NCBI RefSeq assembly: GCF_042100115.1
Contig: NC_091273.1
Span: forward strand, 4,650,001 to 4,714,000
DNA length: 64,000 bases
Direction: 5' to 3'
Source of the DNA: Alternaria dauci
Lineage: Eukaryota; Ascomycota; Dothideomycetes; Pleosporales; Pleosporaceae
Part shown: one piece after another, positions 34,720 to 46,030 of the stretch
Position numbering within the stretch: position 1 is the stretch's first letter
Layout: each line of letters opens with the position of its first letter
Translations under genes and position numbers: made by a program
Notes under the pieces: generated by a model
What the model saw: the letters and a program-made list of their open reading frames with translations, nothing else
The model's database searches: none
Told to the model about the DNA's origin: nothing

Positions 34720-37690
34720 TTACTGCCTGTTACCACGAAGTATACTCCCAATCGAACTGAAAAGATTAGGTATGCCAAAGGTACCTCGTGAAGCTTTGGG
34801 ATTGGGCGTCTTTTGCGGGTCGTGTTTGTACGGGCAGCTAACATTCGTACAAACGCCTTCAGTCTTCTGCCACCTGCATGGCGTTTCTGATTGAGGCAGC
34901 CTTCCCTGGTTCTCCTTTCTACCTCGTCCGACCGTCTGGATTATGTCATCCAGAGATTCCTCAAGTCGCCTTTGGGTAGGTTGGTTTTGGATGGGTGGTT
35001 GTAGTTGAGGCAGTCTTCCATGATTCTCTTTCCTTCCTCCTCTTTTCACCCGGATGATATCATCCAGCGACTGTTCGAGCCGGGTCTGGGGAGGCTGCTG
35101 CTGAGTGGATGACTGTGGAAACTGATTTCCACTGTTGCTGAAAGAACTTCGAGGAAGGAAGGCAGGGTCATGACTTCTCCTGCACCGGTCGCCGGCAAAA
35201 CAGGTGCCCTTCATAAAGTGCGAACATGGCTCATGAGCGTACTGGCAGTTGACACCCTTGTTGCATTTGCCCTTAAGATTGTGTATACATGCTACTTTCT
35301 TTGAGGCAATCGCATCCCGAGGTCCCTGAGTCGCATCGGATAGAATACGTTGCTGATGGGTGGTGTTGCCATCTTTGATAGAACCGATAGTCGAACCTTG
35401 CGATGAGATAGGCTGGTCGTTCCTGGTGATTCTACCGAAGAATGCATTACGCTCACGAGTGTTGACTGATGGGTTCTGGTGACCTGGAACGATTTCCCTG
35501 TCGCCGAAAGCGAGCGTTGTGCTCTGCGTCGACATAGACCCTTCGTGCTTTGCCATTCCATTGGCAAGCGCATTGCGTCCGCGAGGCCCAGATGGTGGGG
35601 TTTGTTGGCCGAAAACATTGCCACCACGACTCGAAGTAATGTTTGGCCCTTGCGATGTGATGGGTTGGCCGTCTCTTGTAATATTGCTCATGGCCGTAGG
35701 GCGTTCACGAGGACCAGTTGGCAGGGCCTGGTGGTCGGGTAGGCTCATGCCGCTGCTAGCTTGAGAAACATGGGTCCGATTCTGCTGTCCGCGTTGGAAC
35801 GGATTTTGCTGAGAGAAAGAGCTAGATTGGGAAGCGGGATCAGAGTCGACAATCATTTCGTCAGCTCGCGAAGACTGTCGCGGTTGATTCGATAATGTGA
35901 CCGCTGTCAGGAAGAAAGGATCATGGCTGCGAATACAAGTTCCGCCATACCTACAGTTGCCTTTCAGCCAGAACTTACATGCGCTGTGAGACATCTTGCA
36001 GTTTTTGCCCGCTGAGCAATGGCCGTTCTTGTACGCTGGGCAAGCCGACTTGAAATTGCCATTTGACGACCCAAGCAACTGTGAGGGATTACCACTGCGA
36101 ATATGAGCGTCGATGGTATTCGATTGCCCTCCCATGAGTATTTGAGGCCCCCAGAGCCCAATCTCGTGGGAGGTTGTCGGGTGTTGTGGTGATGGGCCAA
36201 TTCTCTGGACGTCTTCCATTGGCAAACCGTCATCTTGCAGCGTACGCTGGCTTGAAGTTCGTTCAAAGGAGTTCGGCTGGGCATAAGAACTGCCGCCCAT
36301 GGAGCTGCCAAAGGACGTGCCCAATGAGCTCTGTGGCTGGTAAACACTACTGTTGGCGGTCTGAACACTACTGAACGACGAGCCCACTGATGCGTCGAGC
36401 TGCCCAGAACCGACTGGCAGTAATGCTGCAGATGTGACTTTCGGTTGTATCTTCTGTGCCTGTCCGCCAGCTAGTTTGTCTAGTTCGGCGTTCAGTCTTC
36501 TGATTTCAGTCGTGTTACGTGAGATTTGGTCCTGATACGATTGCTCCCGCGCAGCTATAGCTGCGGCCTCTAGATTCTTCTTCGCAGTCTCTTGAGCACG
36601 TTCGTTGGTGGCAGCCAGCTCGAGCGATTTGATGTATTTCTTCATCTGGACCTGCTCAGCTTCGATCTTTTGTAACTTTTCAGCACATGCCCGTTCTTGC
36701 CGACGCGCTTGTTCCTCCCTCTCCAGACGCTGTTGTTCGGTCTTGCGCTCTCGGTACTCTGCCATGTCCTGTGCGTTGGGACCGATGCTAGTCTTTAAAA
36801 TCTTTTCCTCGGTTGCTTGTTGCAGGGTTTCCTTTACTGCGTTCACCAGCCCAGTCGGAAAGATCGAAATGTTAAGGCTTGCAGGAGAGAAGGAGAGCCA
36901 ATCTTCGATGTCGTCAATCTCGGCGACGAGATGGCGAAGAAACTGGTAGGGCTGTGAGTACTCTATCAGATTGCGGAGAGCTCGGAGGCGATGCAGTGGC
37001 AACGGTAGTGGTGTGTACGGCAAGAGCCCTCGCCATCTCGCTCCTTTGGAAAGAGCGTTGTGTAGACCACATAGACACTCGCGGACCTCAGCAATGGAGT
37101 CTTCATCGCCACTAAGCATGACCTTGTCGATGATCATCAAGTCGCGTCGCACGTTCTCGTAGTGCTTCGCGAAATCCTTGACAAGCTCTGTTTTGTCTTC
37201 GTTGTTCCGCGGGTGAAGCAGTACAAGGCGAGGAACCATGTGTCGGGCTACTGCGTCTTGCTTGATGAATCCCTTCAACGCGGCGTGAGTGAACATCTCG
37301 ACCAGATCTTCTCGCCATTCGTTTGCAACGTCGACTGTATACTGCTGAAATCCGGCCTCGTGTAAGCGCACCTTGTACGCACTGAAGCACATCTCGGCCA
37401 TGTACTGGCAGAGGTTAGAGATGAATGAGGAAGTCAAATCGACAGGGCTACCTTGGGGTTGTATTCGTCCTTGTTGTCGTGGCTCTTCTTTGAGCGCACT
37501 GGTAAGGAAGTCGCATCGCGTTCAGCCTAGGCGTCGGCGTTAGTATAAGAGGAATTAGGAGAAGGTGTAGTCAGGAGTAACCTACGGATTCCGAATCGTC
37601 ACTTGTGGATGTCCGCTTCCTCTTTCCGCCAGCAAGAGGATGAGCGTAGGTCTGGTAGCCGGCGCAATTGGCAGCGGGAAAGTGAGCCAT
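34720..37690 (-). CDS. CCCH zinc-finger protein with five fingers and coiled coil
   Basis: Predicted 954-aa RNA-binding-type protein. Exons are 37690-37586, 37526-37452 and 37404-34720, with introns of 59 and 47 bp in phase 0. A basic GGKRKR stretch lies near residue 26. An alpha-helical region (about 60-270) is followed by an Arg/Glu/Gln-rich coiled coil (about 280-370). Two tandem finger pairs of form C-x7-C-x5-C-x3-H lie near 513-555 and 765-805, each pair ending RSHDP. A single C-x8-C-x4-C-x3-H finger lies near 903-921. Between them are Ser/Gln-rich linkers and two internal duplications: a QPI(T/S)SQG block and a RLExSLDDIIxxxxRGRKENxGRLPQ-type block. Tandem CCCH pairs usually bind single-stranded RNA; target and process are unknown. 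Confidence 0.88.
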
Positions 37691-38573
37691 TACGGTAGTC
37701 GAGGGAGAGATCTGGATGTGTCTGATGGTTTTATTCCGCGATTGATAAATATATCGCGACAGAACACAAGAACCTAATCTGGGGGACGGATATGGTCAAT
37801 GGAAAGGATCAAGTATCGCGCAGTGGGCGGGGTATCTGAGTACGCGCTATTCGAGAAGTCACTAGGCCACATTTAGGAGTCGAGTGAATGTTGTGAAGAG
37901 TCTTCGCGTACAGAGGGAAAGGCCGATGGATGCCTGGGCGTGGTGTTGGGTCTGTGCAAAGTGAATGTGGATGGTGTTGAGACAAAGACGTGGCGTGAAA
38001 GGCTATAACAAGGAGCGGCCGGGAACAACGGGTCACCAAAAGGTAGCAGTGATTCATTCTTGTCTACAGTGTTTATACGGCAGGCGCCGTAACCCAAGTA
38101 GCCATGCATGGAAGAAGTGAGAGTTGTGACGACTTGGGCTGCACGTAAGCCCGCTGTGATGAAGCTCATATGTGAAGACAGGGGAAAGCACGTGAGGCAG
38201 ATGTCGATTTTTTCCGGTCGTAAGAGAAGCGGAAAAGGAGACTTTGAGCTGATGGAGACGCTGGAAAAGAAACGAGGGCGTCTGTGGCACCGAGGCATGT
38301 CTCCTCATGGCAAGAGAACATGGTGGAATGACATGTAAAGAGATTTCAAGCACGCGAAGAGAGTGATGAGCAAAGAGAGGGCCGCAAAGAGCTTACGCTG
38401 GGAAAAGAGGGAGAGTGAAAAGAGACATGGTCATGGTATCTGGACGGCCTAGCAATGCTGGTCTAGCGCGAAATGGCAGGCACGGGATGCGGAGAGCTGA
38501 TCGCGACGGCCTGGGGCGAGTGAGGCAGGGCCGCTCGTCCCTCAGTCGATGTCTGGACACATGCATCGCGACC
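37691..38573. other. Divergent promoter region
   Basis: 880 bp between the CCCH gene (minus) and the zinc-cluster regulator (plus). The frame of the regulator stays open upstream to 38415, but the Zn2Cys6 motif starts a few residues after the ATG at 38574, so that start is preferred. No repeat seen. Confidence 0.5.
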
Positions 38574-40866
38574 ATGCGGAATCCTGTCGCGTGTGTTTCT
38601 TGCCGGTCAGCCAAGCAAAAGTGCATCCACGACGACAGGCCGCCGTGCGACAGGTGCAAGCAGAGCGGACGCGCGGACCGCTGCGAATTTCCAGGTGGGT
38701 GGCCCTTCTGACATCCCTCACAGCGGCGTGTTGACGGGCGGCGATAGCACCAGGAACGAGTGCGATACACCGCAAGCCCAAGCGCCCACGGCCATCTGAA
38801 GATGCAGGAGAGACGCCGACATCCAACAATTCGAGTACGACGGTTGTAGCGCCCCATCAGGGCCGCAATGACGCACATCTGCCGAACGGCAACAATGCCG
38901 CACAGCAGGCGTCGCCGAATGCGGCATCGTCACTGCTCGACGGCCTGGATCCCTTTGAGCTGCTGACCGACGAGGTCAAGAACAGCTATCTGCGATGCAG
39001 CTACAAATGGAGTTTCCACCACACGCCCACGTTGCTGCGCCGCATACGCGATCGCACCCTCGAGCCATGGATGGCCTGGGCGATACTTGCGCTCGCCATC
39101 AGGTATGCGACGGCCTTTACTTGATTCTATACTCAATTGCCCTCACTTCATCATACACCCAGTCGCCAAGCTGACACGGCTTAGGTTCGTCCAGAACCCC
39201 CCGCCGCCCTTCCGGTCGCAGACCGAGGCTAGCAATACCTATGCCGCCCACGCTCGCCAGATCTTGCAGCAGGACCTTGAGACGCCCTCCATCAGTCGCG
39301 TGCAGGCCCTGTTGATGTTGACAGGCCATGACTGGGGAGCCGGAAACGGAAGGAGGGCGTGGATATATCTGGGCATGGCCATACGCCTTGTCGAGGTCAT
39401 GGACCTGACGCGTGAGACTGGCATCCCGCGAAACCGCGTGCCGACGCGTGAGGAGTTCATCGACGCCGAAGTGCGCCGACGAACTGCCTGGACGTGCTTT
39501 CTCATGGACTCGCTGTTGAGCGGCGGCAAAGGACGCAAGAGGTCCTTGACCGCGGCCGACATGAAGATCCAACTACCCTGCGAGCGCGAGGACTTTGTCT
39601 TTGGCGAGCCAGTGTGCACACCTCAACTGGACAACACACAGCGCATGCCGCCAGTCGCATTGCCCCTGGGGGAGATTGGAATCATCGGCTACAGCATGCG
39701 TGCCGCCAACATCTGGGGCAAGGTCGCCCGCTGGGCCTGCTCCGATGAACTTAAGAGCGAACTGCCGTGGGCATCCTCGTCGCAATTCCAGCAGCTCATC
39801 TACGAGCTCGAGGGCTGGAAGGGCTCGCTTCCACAGCGCTTGCAGTACGACCTCTTCACTTTGCATAGTCACAATGCTGTCGAACAGGGCCAGGCGTACT
39901 GCTACATGCACTGCATACACTTCATGAGTTACATGTTCCTGCATCGCGCCTATCTACCAGTCCTCGGTCCTCAGCAAAATGGAGCCAACCCCGAGGAGAC
40001 TCCAAACTCGTACGACGAACACCGGGACATGTGGAGGAAGTGGGAGAAGACTTCGCGCAAGGAGCTGTTCAAAGACTCGGTCATGGTCCTGGACATGCTT
40101 GAGGAGATGCGCACGTTCGGTGTATATTTCCTAAGAGGGCTGGTGCCGTGGATCGGCTTCACCATCTACACGGCAGTTGGCGCGATGCTGTACAGCTTCA
40201 ACTTTCCGAGCGGCGATGACGATCCTCGCTGGCGGGAAAAGGCGCGTAAAAGCGTGATACAGGGCTGCAACTTCTTGAAGGAGATGAAGACGCAATGGCC
40301 CATGGCAGAAACTTGGGTGAGTGAATACAAAGGATGACGATAATGCATGCTGACAGCCCCAGTACGATACCATCCGCCGCATGCAAGCGTACTACCGCTC
40401 TGTACTTGGTCAGGACGGGCCAGCCTCACCTGAAGAACGACAAGCCTTGCGACATGCCATGATAGACTATGGCGCGTTGCAGCCTTCACCCGTACAAAGG
40501 CCAGGAGGCTCACCGAGAGATGTTATCGTGTCCAGCAGGTCCCCTTCACAACAACACAATGACGTAAGTTTCCGATGCCGCATCCACGAGACCCTGCTAA
40601 CACACTGCAAGCGCAAAACCATGATCGTTAACATCACCAACCCGCCCGTCACGAGCCCGTTGCCAGCCACAGCGCCCACGCCCAACAGCTACACTTCCAA
40701 CTTCTCGTGGAATACCCCTCCAGCGGTGCCCCCATTGGAAGCCGACGAAACCTTCAACCTTGACTCGTTCGACTTGACAAATGAGGAATTGGAGGCTATG
40801 ATGATAAATGCGACACAAGACTTCTGGGCAAGCTTCCCGGGTGAAGTGGGTGTTGGGTATCAGTAA
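38574..40866 (+). CDS. Zn(II)2Cys6 fungal-specific transcription factor
   Basis: Predicted 687-aa nuclear regulator. Exons are 38574-38694, 38748-39102, 39185-40316, 40363-40563 and 40612-40866. The binuclear cluster lies at the extreme N-terminus: C-x2-C-x6-C-x7-C-x2-C-x8-C (CVSCRSAKQKC, then CDRCKQSGRADRC), followed by a basic linker HRKPKRPRP. A disordered Asn/Ser-rich region leads to the fungal transcription-factor middle-homology domain, beginning LDPFELLTDEVKNSY and covering the 39-40 kb exons. The C-terminal tail is acidic (LDSFDLTNEELEAMM), a plausible activation domain. The last intron (40564-40611, 48 nt) is in frame with no stop, so retention adds 16 residues. The acceptor at 38747 has an in-frame rival 6 nt downstream. 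Target genes unknown. Confidence 0.9.
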
Positions 40867-43737
40867 TAAGTGACAGTAATTAGCGGATATGGCTGGTACG
40901 GCGTTATGGCGGGGACAAAATGGCGGGGACGGGATATATTACGCCTGATGTATGGGATTAATTCTAATGGTTCAGGGTGAATTTGTCAGTAGTAGTCTCG
41001 ACCTGCGTTGCAAATCCAACTTTTGTGGCTTATCGCCCCATGATTAAGCCTTACTTGTATTCGTGCCACTTTACAGATTGACCACTCCTACAAGAGAGAT
41101 GGTTGCAGAAGAAAAGTAGCATGCGAAGATTGAGAGGCAGACAAGGTGAGGGTATCTGGAAGCGGACTGAGGATTCCCATTTCATCAGGGTTCAACAGGA
41201 TCATGCGTATCAGGCCACCATCAAGTCTTGGAGGCATTCCCAAGAAGTATGCCAAAGCTCAGCAGGAAGGCTTAGCACGCATCCTCGACGGTGGTGAATA
41301 TGTACCTGACATATTCCCCTCCCTGATCGACCTGATGCAGTGTGTACAAGGTGAAGCCGGAAGTCGGCACAATGGCGGCTTGTCATGTGGGTTGACAAGC
41401 AGAGGGTGATCCACGAGCTTAAACTGACACCGTCTCACATATTTCAAACACGCCCTCCTGCGGGGTGTTTCACACATTTACTGAACATCGCAAGTTACGG
41501 ATTGAATGTTGTTATCAATGCAGTTATTGTCTTTCGGTCCTTCTTCGCCGTGGCGGTGGTTTTCTTATTCGGACTAGCGCGGTTCCTGGATCTGGAGAAC
41601 CGGAATTTCAAGGGATCGAAAAGTTCTACGAGATTGTGGAATTGCCTTTAGTCGTCCAGAGGAGGTCCGGTTCGTATAGCAACAGTGGTCAGTTTGTGTT
41701 CTAAGTAACAATTCAGTGTAGTAGCTATGAAGTGGCTCCGCCAGAGCTTGTCTGGGTCACCGTGGTACCGTGGGTGTTGTGAGCTCCATGGATCGAGAGG
41801 TTGGATCGCTCACGCTGCACTCTCGACATCAGCGCTTTCTACGCAATCTTTTAAGAACGCTACGAACGCATCCTCGGCCTACAGGTAGCTCAAGTGTATG
41901 CGCCACCACGGTAATCTGCAGCAACCCAAGATCTTGATTCCAGGACTGTGGTTGTCGCTCGACGTGGCAAATTCCCTCGTGCCTTTTTCCAAACGGCTCG
42001 ACCCTACGAGGCGAAGACTCGGATCTGCCCATGCCTAGGAATTGAGTGTCTGGGTATCGCGATTGCGTTGCACGTGGTGCGATTCCATTGGCGAAGAACA
42101 CACTGTCCCATCTTGCTTACGAGTACACAGCGGACATGCTTGATGCCATCAGTATGGCATTTCCGGCCAGTCGTTCCTCCTACATACGTCGTCGTGGCGA
42201 TTGCTCTGGTACCAGTCTGGCTGGCGGAACTGCTGAGACATACTCCTGATCGCTGACGCGTCGTCACCATGATCAAATATTCCCACCAGCAGAGAAGTTC
42301 ACAGCAGCTACGCATTGCTCCTCCGAGTGAGTCCCGCTGGATCGTCCCATGTACACACGCCAAGGGGCCGAAGTTGCTGGTAGTCTCACGGCAGACATGA
42401 GATCGGCTATGCCATCGACGAACTCAACAAGGTGGTGTTGCCTCTTCGCGACTGGCGGGCCAAGAGCAGCTACGCTAGTACGCGGAGCCCAACTTGGGGA
42501 TCAGGGATCGTACCACCAAGACATATGTACCCGCTCATGCAACGAGGTTGGCCCGCAAGGTGAGAATGGATTCAGGGATATAATTTCCAAGGCCTACAGT
42601 TGCTCACTATGAAACACCAACTGTACCACATAATTGGCGACAGCATCACGGCGTGGACTGCCCATTGTTTACATATGGAAAACGCTGATAGCCGCAGATA
42701 TTCGTCGATCACCAACGTCGTGAGGGTGCCACCAATTTTGTTGCAAAGCCAAATCCAATAACCTCTGGTCCTCACAAGACGATCGAGCTACATTTGCATC
42801 ATTCTTCAAGAGCAGGTGTTCTGATAAAGGCTCGCTGTTGGTCAGAATGGCGACCTCGGCCCTCGCGAAGTGTGGGCTCGAACACCGCGCAGGAGCTGGT
42901 TCCACTAGACGATATCTTGGGAATCCCACAGGTCGGGATGTCAGTCGCAGAGATCCATCGGCGTTAATTTGGTTTGGCTTGCATGCTAGAAGCGCCAAGG
43001 TCGTGTCTTGCAAATTTCTTAGCCTGCTCGTCAGCTTTGGCGCACTGTTCTGGAAGGTGTATCAATGCACGAGCAAATAACAGGCGTGGAAGAAAGGCGA
43101 GAATCCGGAGTAGTGGGAGGAAATGCTTCAGCTCGCAGATGGATGTCGACGTTTGACAACCGTTGAAGCTACCCACGTTCACGCGTGCCTCGATGCTATT
43201 GGCCGATCATCCCGCACTCGGCTACTCCACGCCCCAGCGCCAAGAGCAATACCAATGTAGAGCCAAGAGACATAGCATTTGTCGGCATCGGCTTGATACC
43301 TTCTTAGAGAGGTCGAGGACCACCAACGCCAAGCTCCGCCATCCATCATCACAGTTGCTTGAGTACGCTAGTGGCAAGACTCTGACGGCCTTGGTAGAGA
43401 ATCCGCCTTCCTCTCCCTACCCATCCAATCACAGTTTCATTTTGAGTACACGTTCTCTCGGTGTTGCCTCTCACGTTGCGGCTTCTGAGTGGTGGCTGCA
43501 CTCTAGCTGGGGATGCAGGACGTCGCATGTCACCCACCGGTCTAAATCCCGTCGCAGATGCGAAGGGCTTTGACGCCAATACGGGCCTAACCCGCTGCAA
43601 TGGGCTGCGCAAAGGGCCTGTCTCAATATATATACACGTCTCACAGACGCCCTCTTTTGATTTCAGCATCCCAGCTCCAGCTTCGGACCATCATTCTTTG
43701 TTACTGAGCCTACTGAGCCCTTGGAGCATCAGTCAAG
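40867..43737. other. Gene-poor stretch, possible decayed coding DNA
   Basis: 2.9 kb with no intact gene. On the minus strand between about 42.3 and 41.4 kb one frame alternates protein-like text (AEDAFVAFLKDCVESADVES, NLVELFDPLKFRFSRSRNR) with stops, several being one C-to-T change from CAG, CGA or CAA. No family was recognised and the evidence is weak. The last few hundred bases are presumably the promoter and leader of the phosphate transporter gene. Confidence 0.3.
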
Positions 43738-45581
43738 ATGGCGCGCCTTACACAGTACAACTATGTCTTCGCCATCGGCACCTTCTTTGCCATGCTCGAT
43801 GCCTACAACAACGGTGCTAGTATGTAGAGACTGCTACCACTATTCCATCCTCACAACTAACACACTATCCAGACGATGTTGCTAACGCATGGGCTACTTC
43901 GGTCTCTTCCCGCTCCGTCTCCTACCGCCAGGCCATGATTCTCGGTACCATCTTCGAGATGGTTGGTGCCATTACCGTCGGTGCCCGTACCGCTGAAACC
44001 ATCAAGAACGGTATCATTCCTTCCAATGCCTTCAAGGGCGACGCTGGTGTTCAGATGCTCGCCTTCACCTGTGCTCTGGCTGGTGCCTCCATGTGGGTCA
44101 TGTGGTGCACCAAGCACTCCGCTCACGTCTCGTCCTCATACTCGCTCATTTCTTCCGTCGCTGGTGTTGGTGTTGCCGTTGCCGGTGCTGCCAACGTACA
44201 ATGGGGCTGGAACAAGGGCAAGGGTCTCGGTGCCATTTTCGCTGGTCTCGGAATGGCTCCCGCTGCCTCTGCCTGCTTCGGTGCCATCATCTTCATGTTG
44301 ATTAAGACGACCGTCCATCTCCGCAAGAACCCCATTCCTTGGGCTATCTGGACCGCGCCCTTCTTCTTCCTCATCGCCGGAACCATTTGCACGCTCTCCA
44401 TCGTCTACAAGGGATCGCCCAACCTCGGTCTGAACAAGAGGCCAGCGTGGTTCGTCGCAACCGTCACCGTGTCTTGCGGTGTTGGTCTTGCTGCCCTGTC
44501 CTTCATCTTCTTCGTTCCTTACCTTTACACCAAGGTTGTCAAGCGTGACCACACCGTTCGCTGGTACCACGTTTTCCAGGGTCCTCTTCTCTTCAGGCGT
44601 CCTGCCCTCGAGGGCGCTGAGGCTGCTGTCGTCCCCGACTACGCCGTCATCCAGGAGGACGAGGAGATGAAGAAGCCCGAGACCGGCAGCGACTCTGAAA
44701 TTGGTGTCATTGGCCACGACGGCGAAAAGGGTGTTATCAGCACCGACGTTAACGAGCACCAACAACTCACCTACAAGCAGCTCCTCGAGCAGGGTCAAGA
44801 ACGCTTCCACGCTAAGCTCAGGGCCAAGAGTGGACCTCTCGGCTGGGCTATGCGCTACCTCCACGAGAACAAGATCGTGACTGGTGAAATCTACGAGAAG
44901 AAGAACATGATCATCACCCTCAAGCGCATCCCCGCCATGATCGTTGTCGGTGCTCTCTACGGTGTCAATTACGATATTCACGCCGCCCAGACTGGTATTC
45001 ACGGTACTCCCGAAGGTCGCCGCATGGAGCGCGTCTACAGCCACGCTAAGAAGTACTCCAACGAGGTCGAGCACACCTACTCCTTCGTCCAAGTTCTCAC
45101 TGCCTGCACTGCCTCATTCGCTCACGGTGCCAACGATATCGGTAACGCTGTCGGTCCCTGGGCTGTCATCTACGGTGCCTGGAACACTGGCGAGGCCGCT
45201 GCTAGCAAGGCCCCTGTCCCCGTCTGGCAACTCGCTGTTCTCTCCGCTACTCTGTCTCTTGGTCTCATCACCTACGGTTACAACATCATGAAGGTCATGG
45301 GTAACAAGATCACCTACCACTCCCCTAGCAGAGGTTGCTCCATGGAGATGGGCGCCGCTCTTACTGTCCTCATCTTCTCGCAATACTCGCTGCCCGTCTC
45401 AACATCCATGTGCATCACTGGTGCCACCGTCGGTGTTGGTCTCTGCAACGGCACCCTCAAGGCTGTCAACTGGCAACGTGTTGGTCTCTTGGTCTTCTCC
45501 TGGATCATGACAATTCCCATTGCGGGTACCATTGGTGGTGTGTCCTGCGCCATTGTGCTTAACGCTCCCCACTTCGGTTAA
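43738..45581 (+). CDS. pho89: Na+/phosphate symporter, Pho4/Pho89 (PiT) family
   Basis: Predicted 596-aa plasma-membrane inorganic phosphate transporter. Exon 1 is 43738-43819; the intron (43820-43872) splits the first Pho4 signature, restored on splicing as NNGANDVANAWATS. Exon 2 is 43873-45581. The second copy of the signature is FAHGANDIGNAVGPWA near residue 460. About ten to twelve hydrophobic segments surround a central hydrophilic loop of about 150 residues (KPETGSDSEIGVIGHDGEK and on), the usual duplicated PiT layout. Codon use is strongly biased to C-ending codons, as in highly expressed genes; this produces long shadow frames on both strands. Such genes are normally induced by phosphate starvation; no regulatory site was confirmed here. 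Confidence 0.96.
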
Positions 45582-46030
45582 GCGTACACATTGGTGAGGC
45601 GTAATGATGATGGTATCCGTCCGAGGTGGATGTTAGTTTGCTTCAATACCCCTCTTTCGTTTCATAGCTATAGCGATTGCTGTTGTGCTTTAGCATACAA
45701 TAGACTGTCTTTTTGCATTTGACATCAGTACTCTGCGTGATTCTCTTGTTCCAATAGTGACAGTTTAACATTTGCATAATCCTGCCTCGGCATTTTGCTT
45801 GACCTATTCTCGACTTCCATACGCCGATAGGACCATGTAGAAAAAGAAGAGAAGCACGTCCATATCTGCTGTCCGCGGATTCAAGCGCTTTCCAAATCAG
45901 AGGAAGTTATCTCATCCACCACCAACGCCTAGCTTTACAAAATGACAAGTATACCATGAGCGAGATCCTCCTCCCTAACTGCCTGAAAGTGGAAATAGCA
46001 GGAAGGATTTCTGATGACGCCACTACCTCA
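45582..46030. other. Convergent 3' region
   Basis: 450 bp between the stops of the phosphate transporter (plus) and the two-RRM gene (minus). AT-rich near 45640-45780, presumably the 3' untranslated regions. Confidence 0.5.

Noticed and set aside
44136..45092. 318-codon minus-strand frame under the phosphate transporter
   Set aside because: Antisense mirror of a strongly codon-biased gene; the plus strand has clear Pho4 signatures and splice sites.
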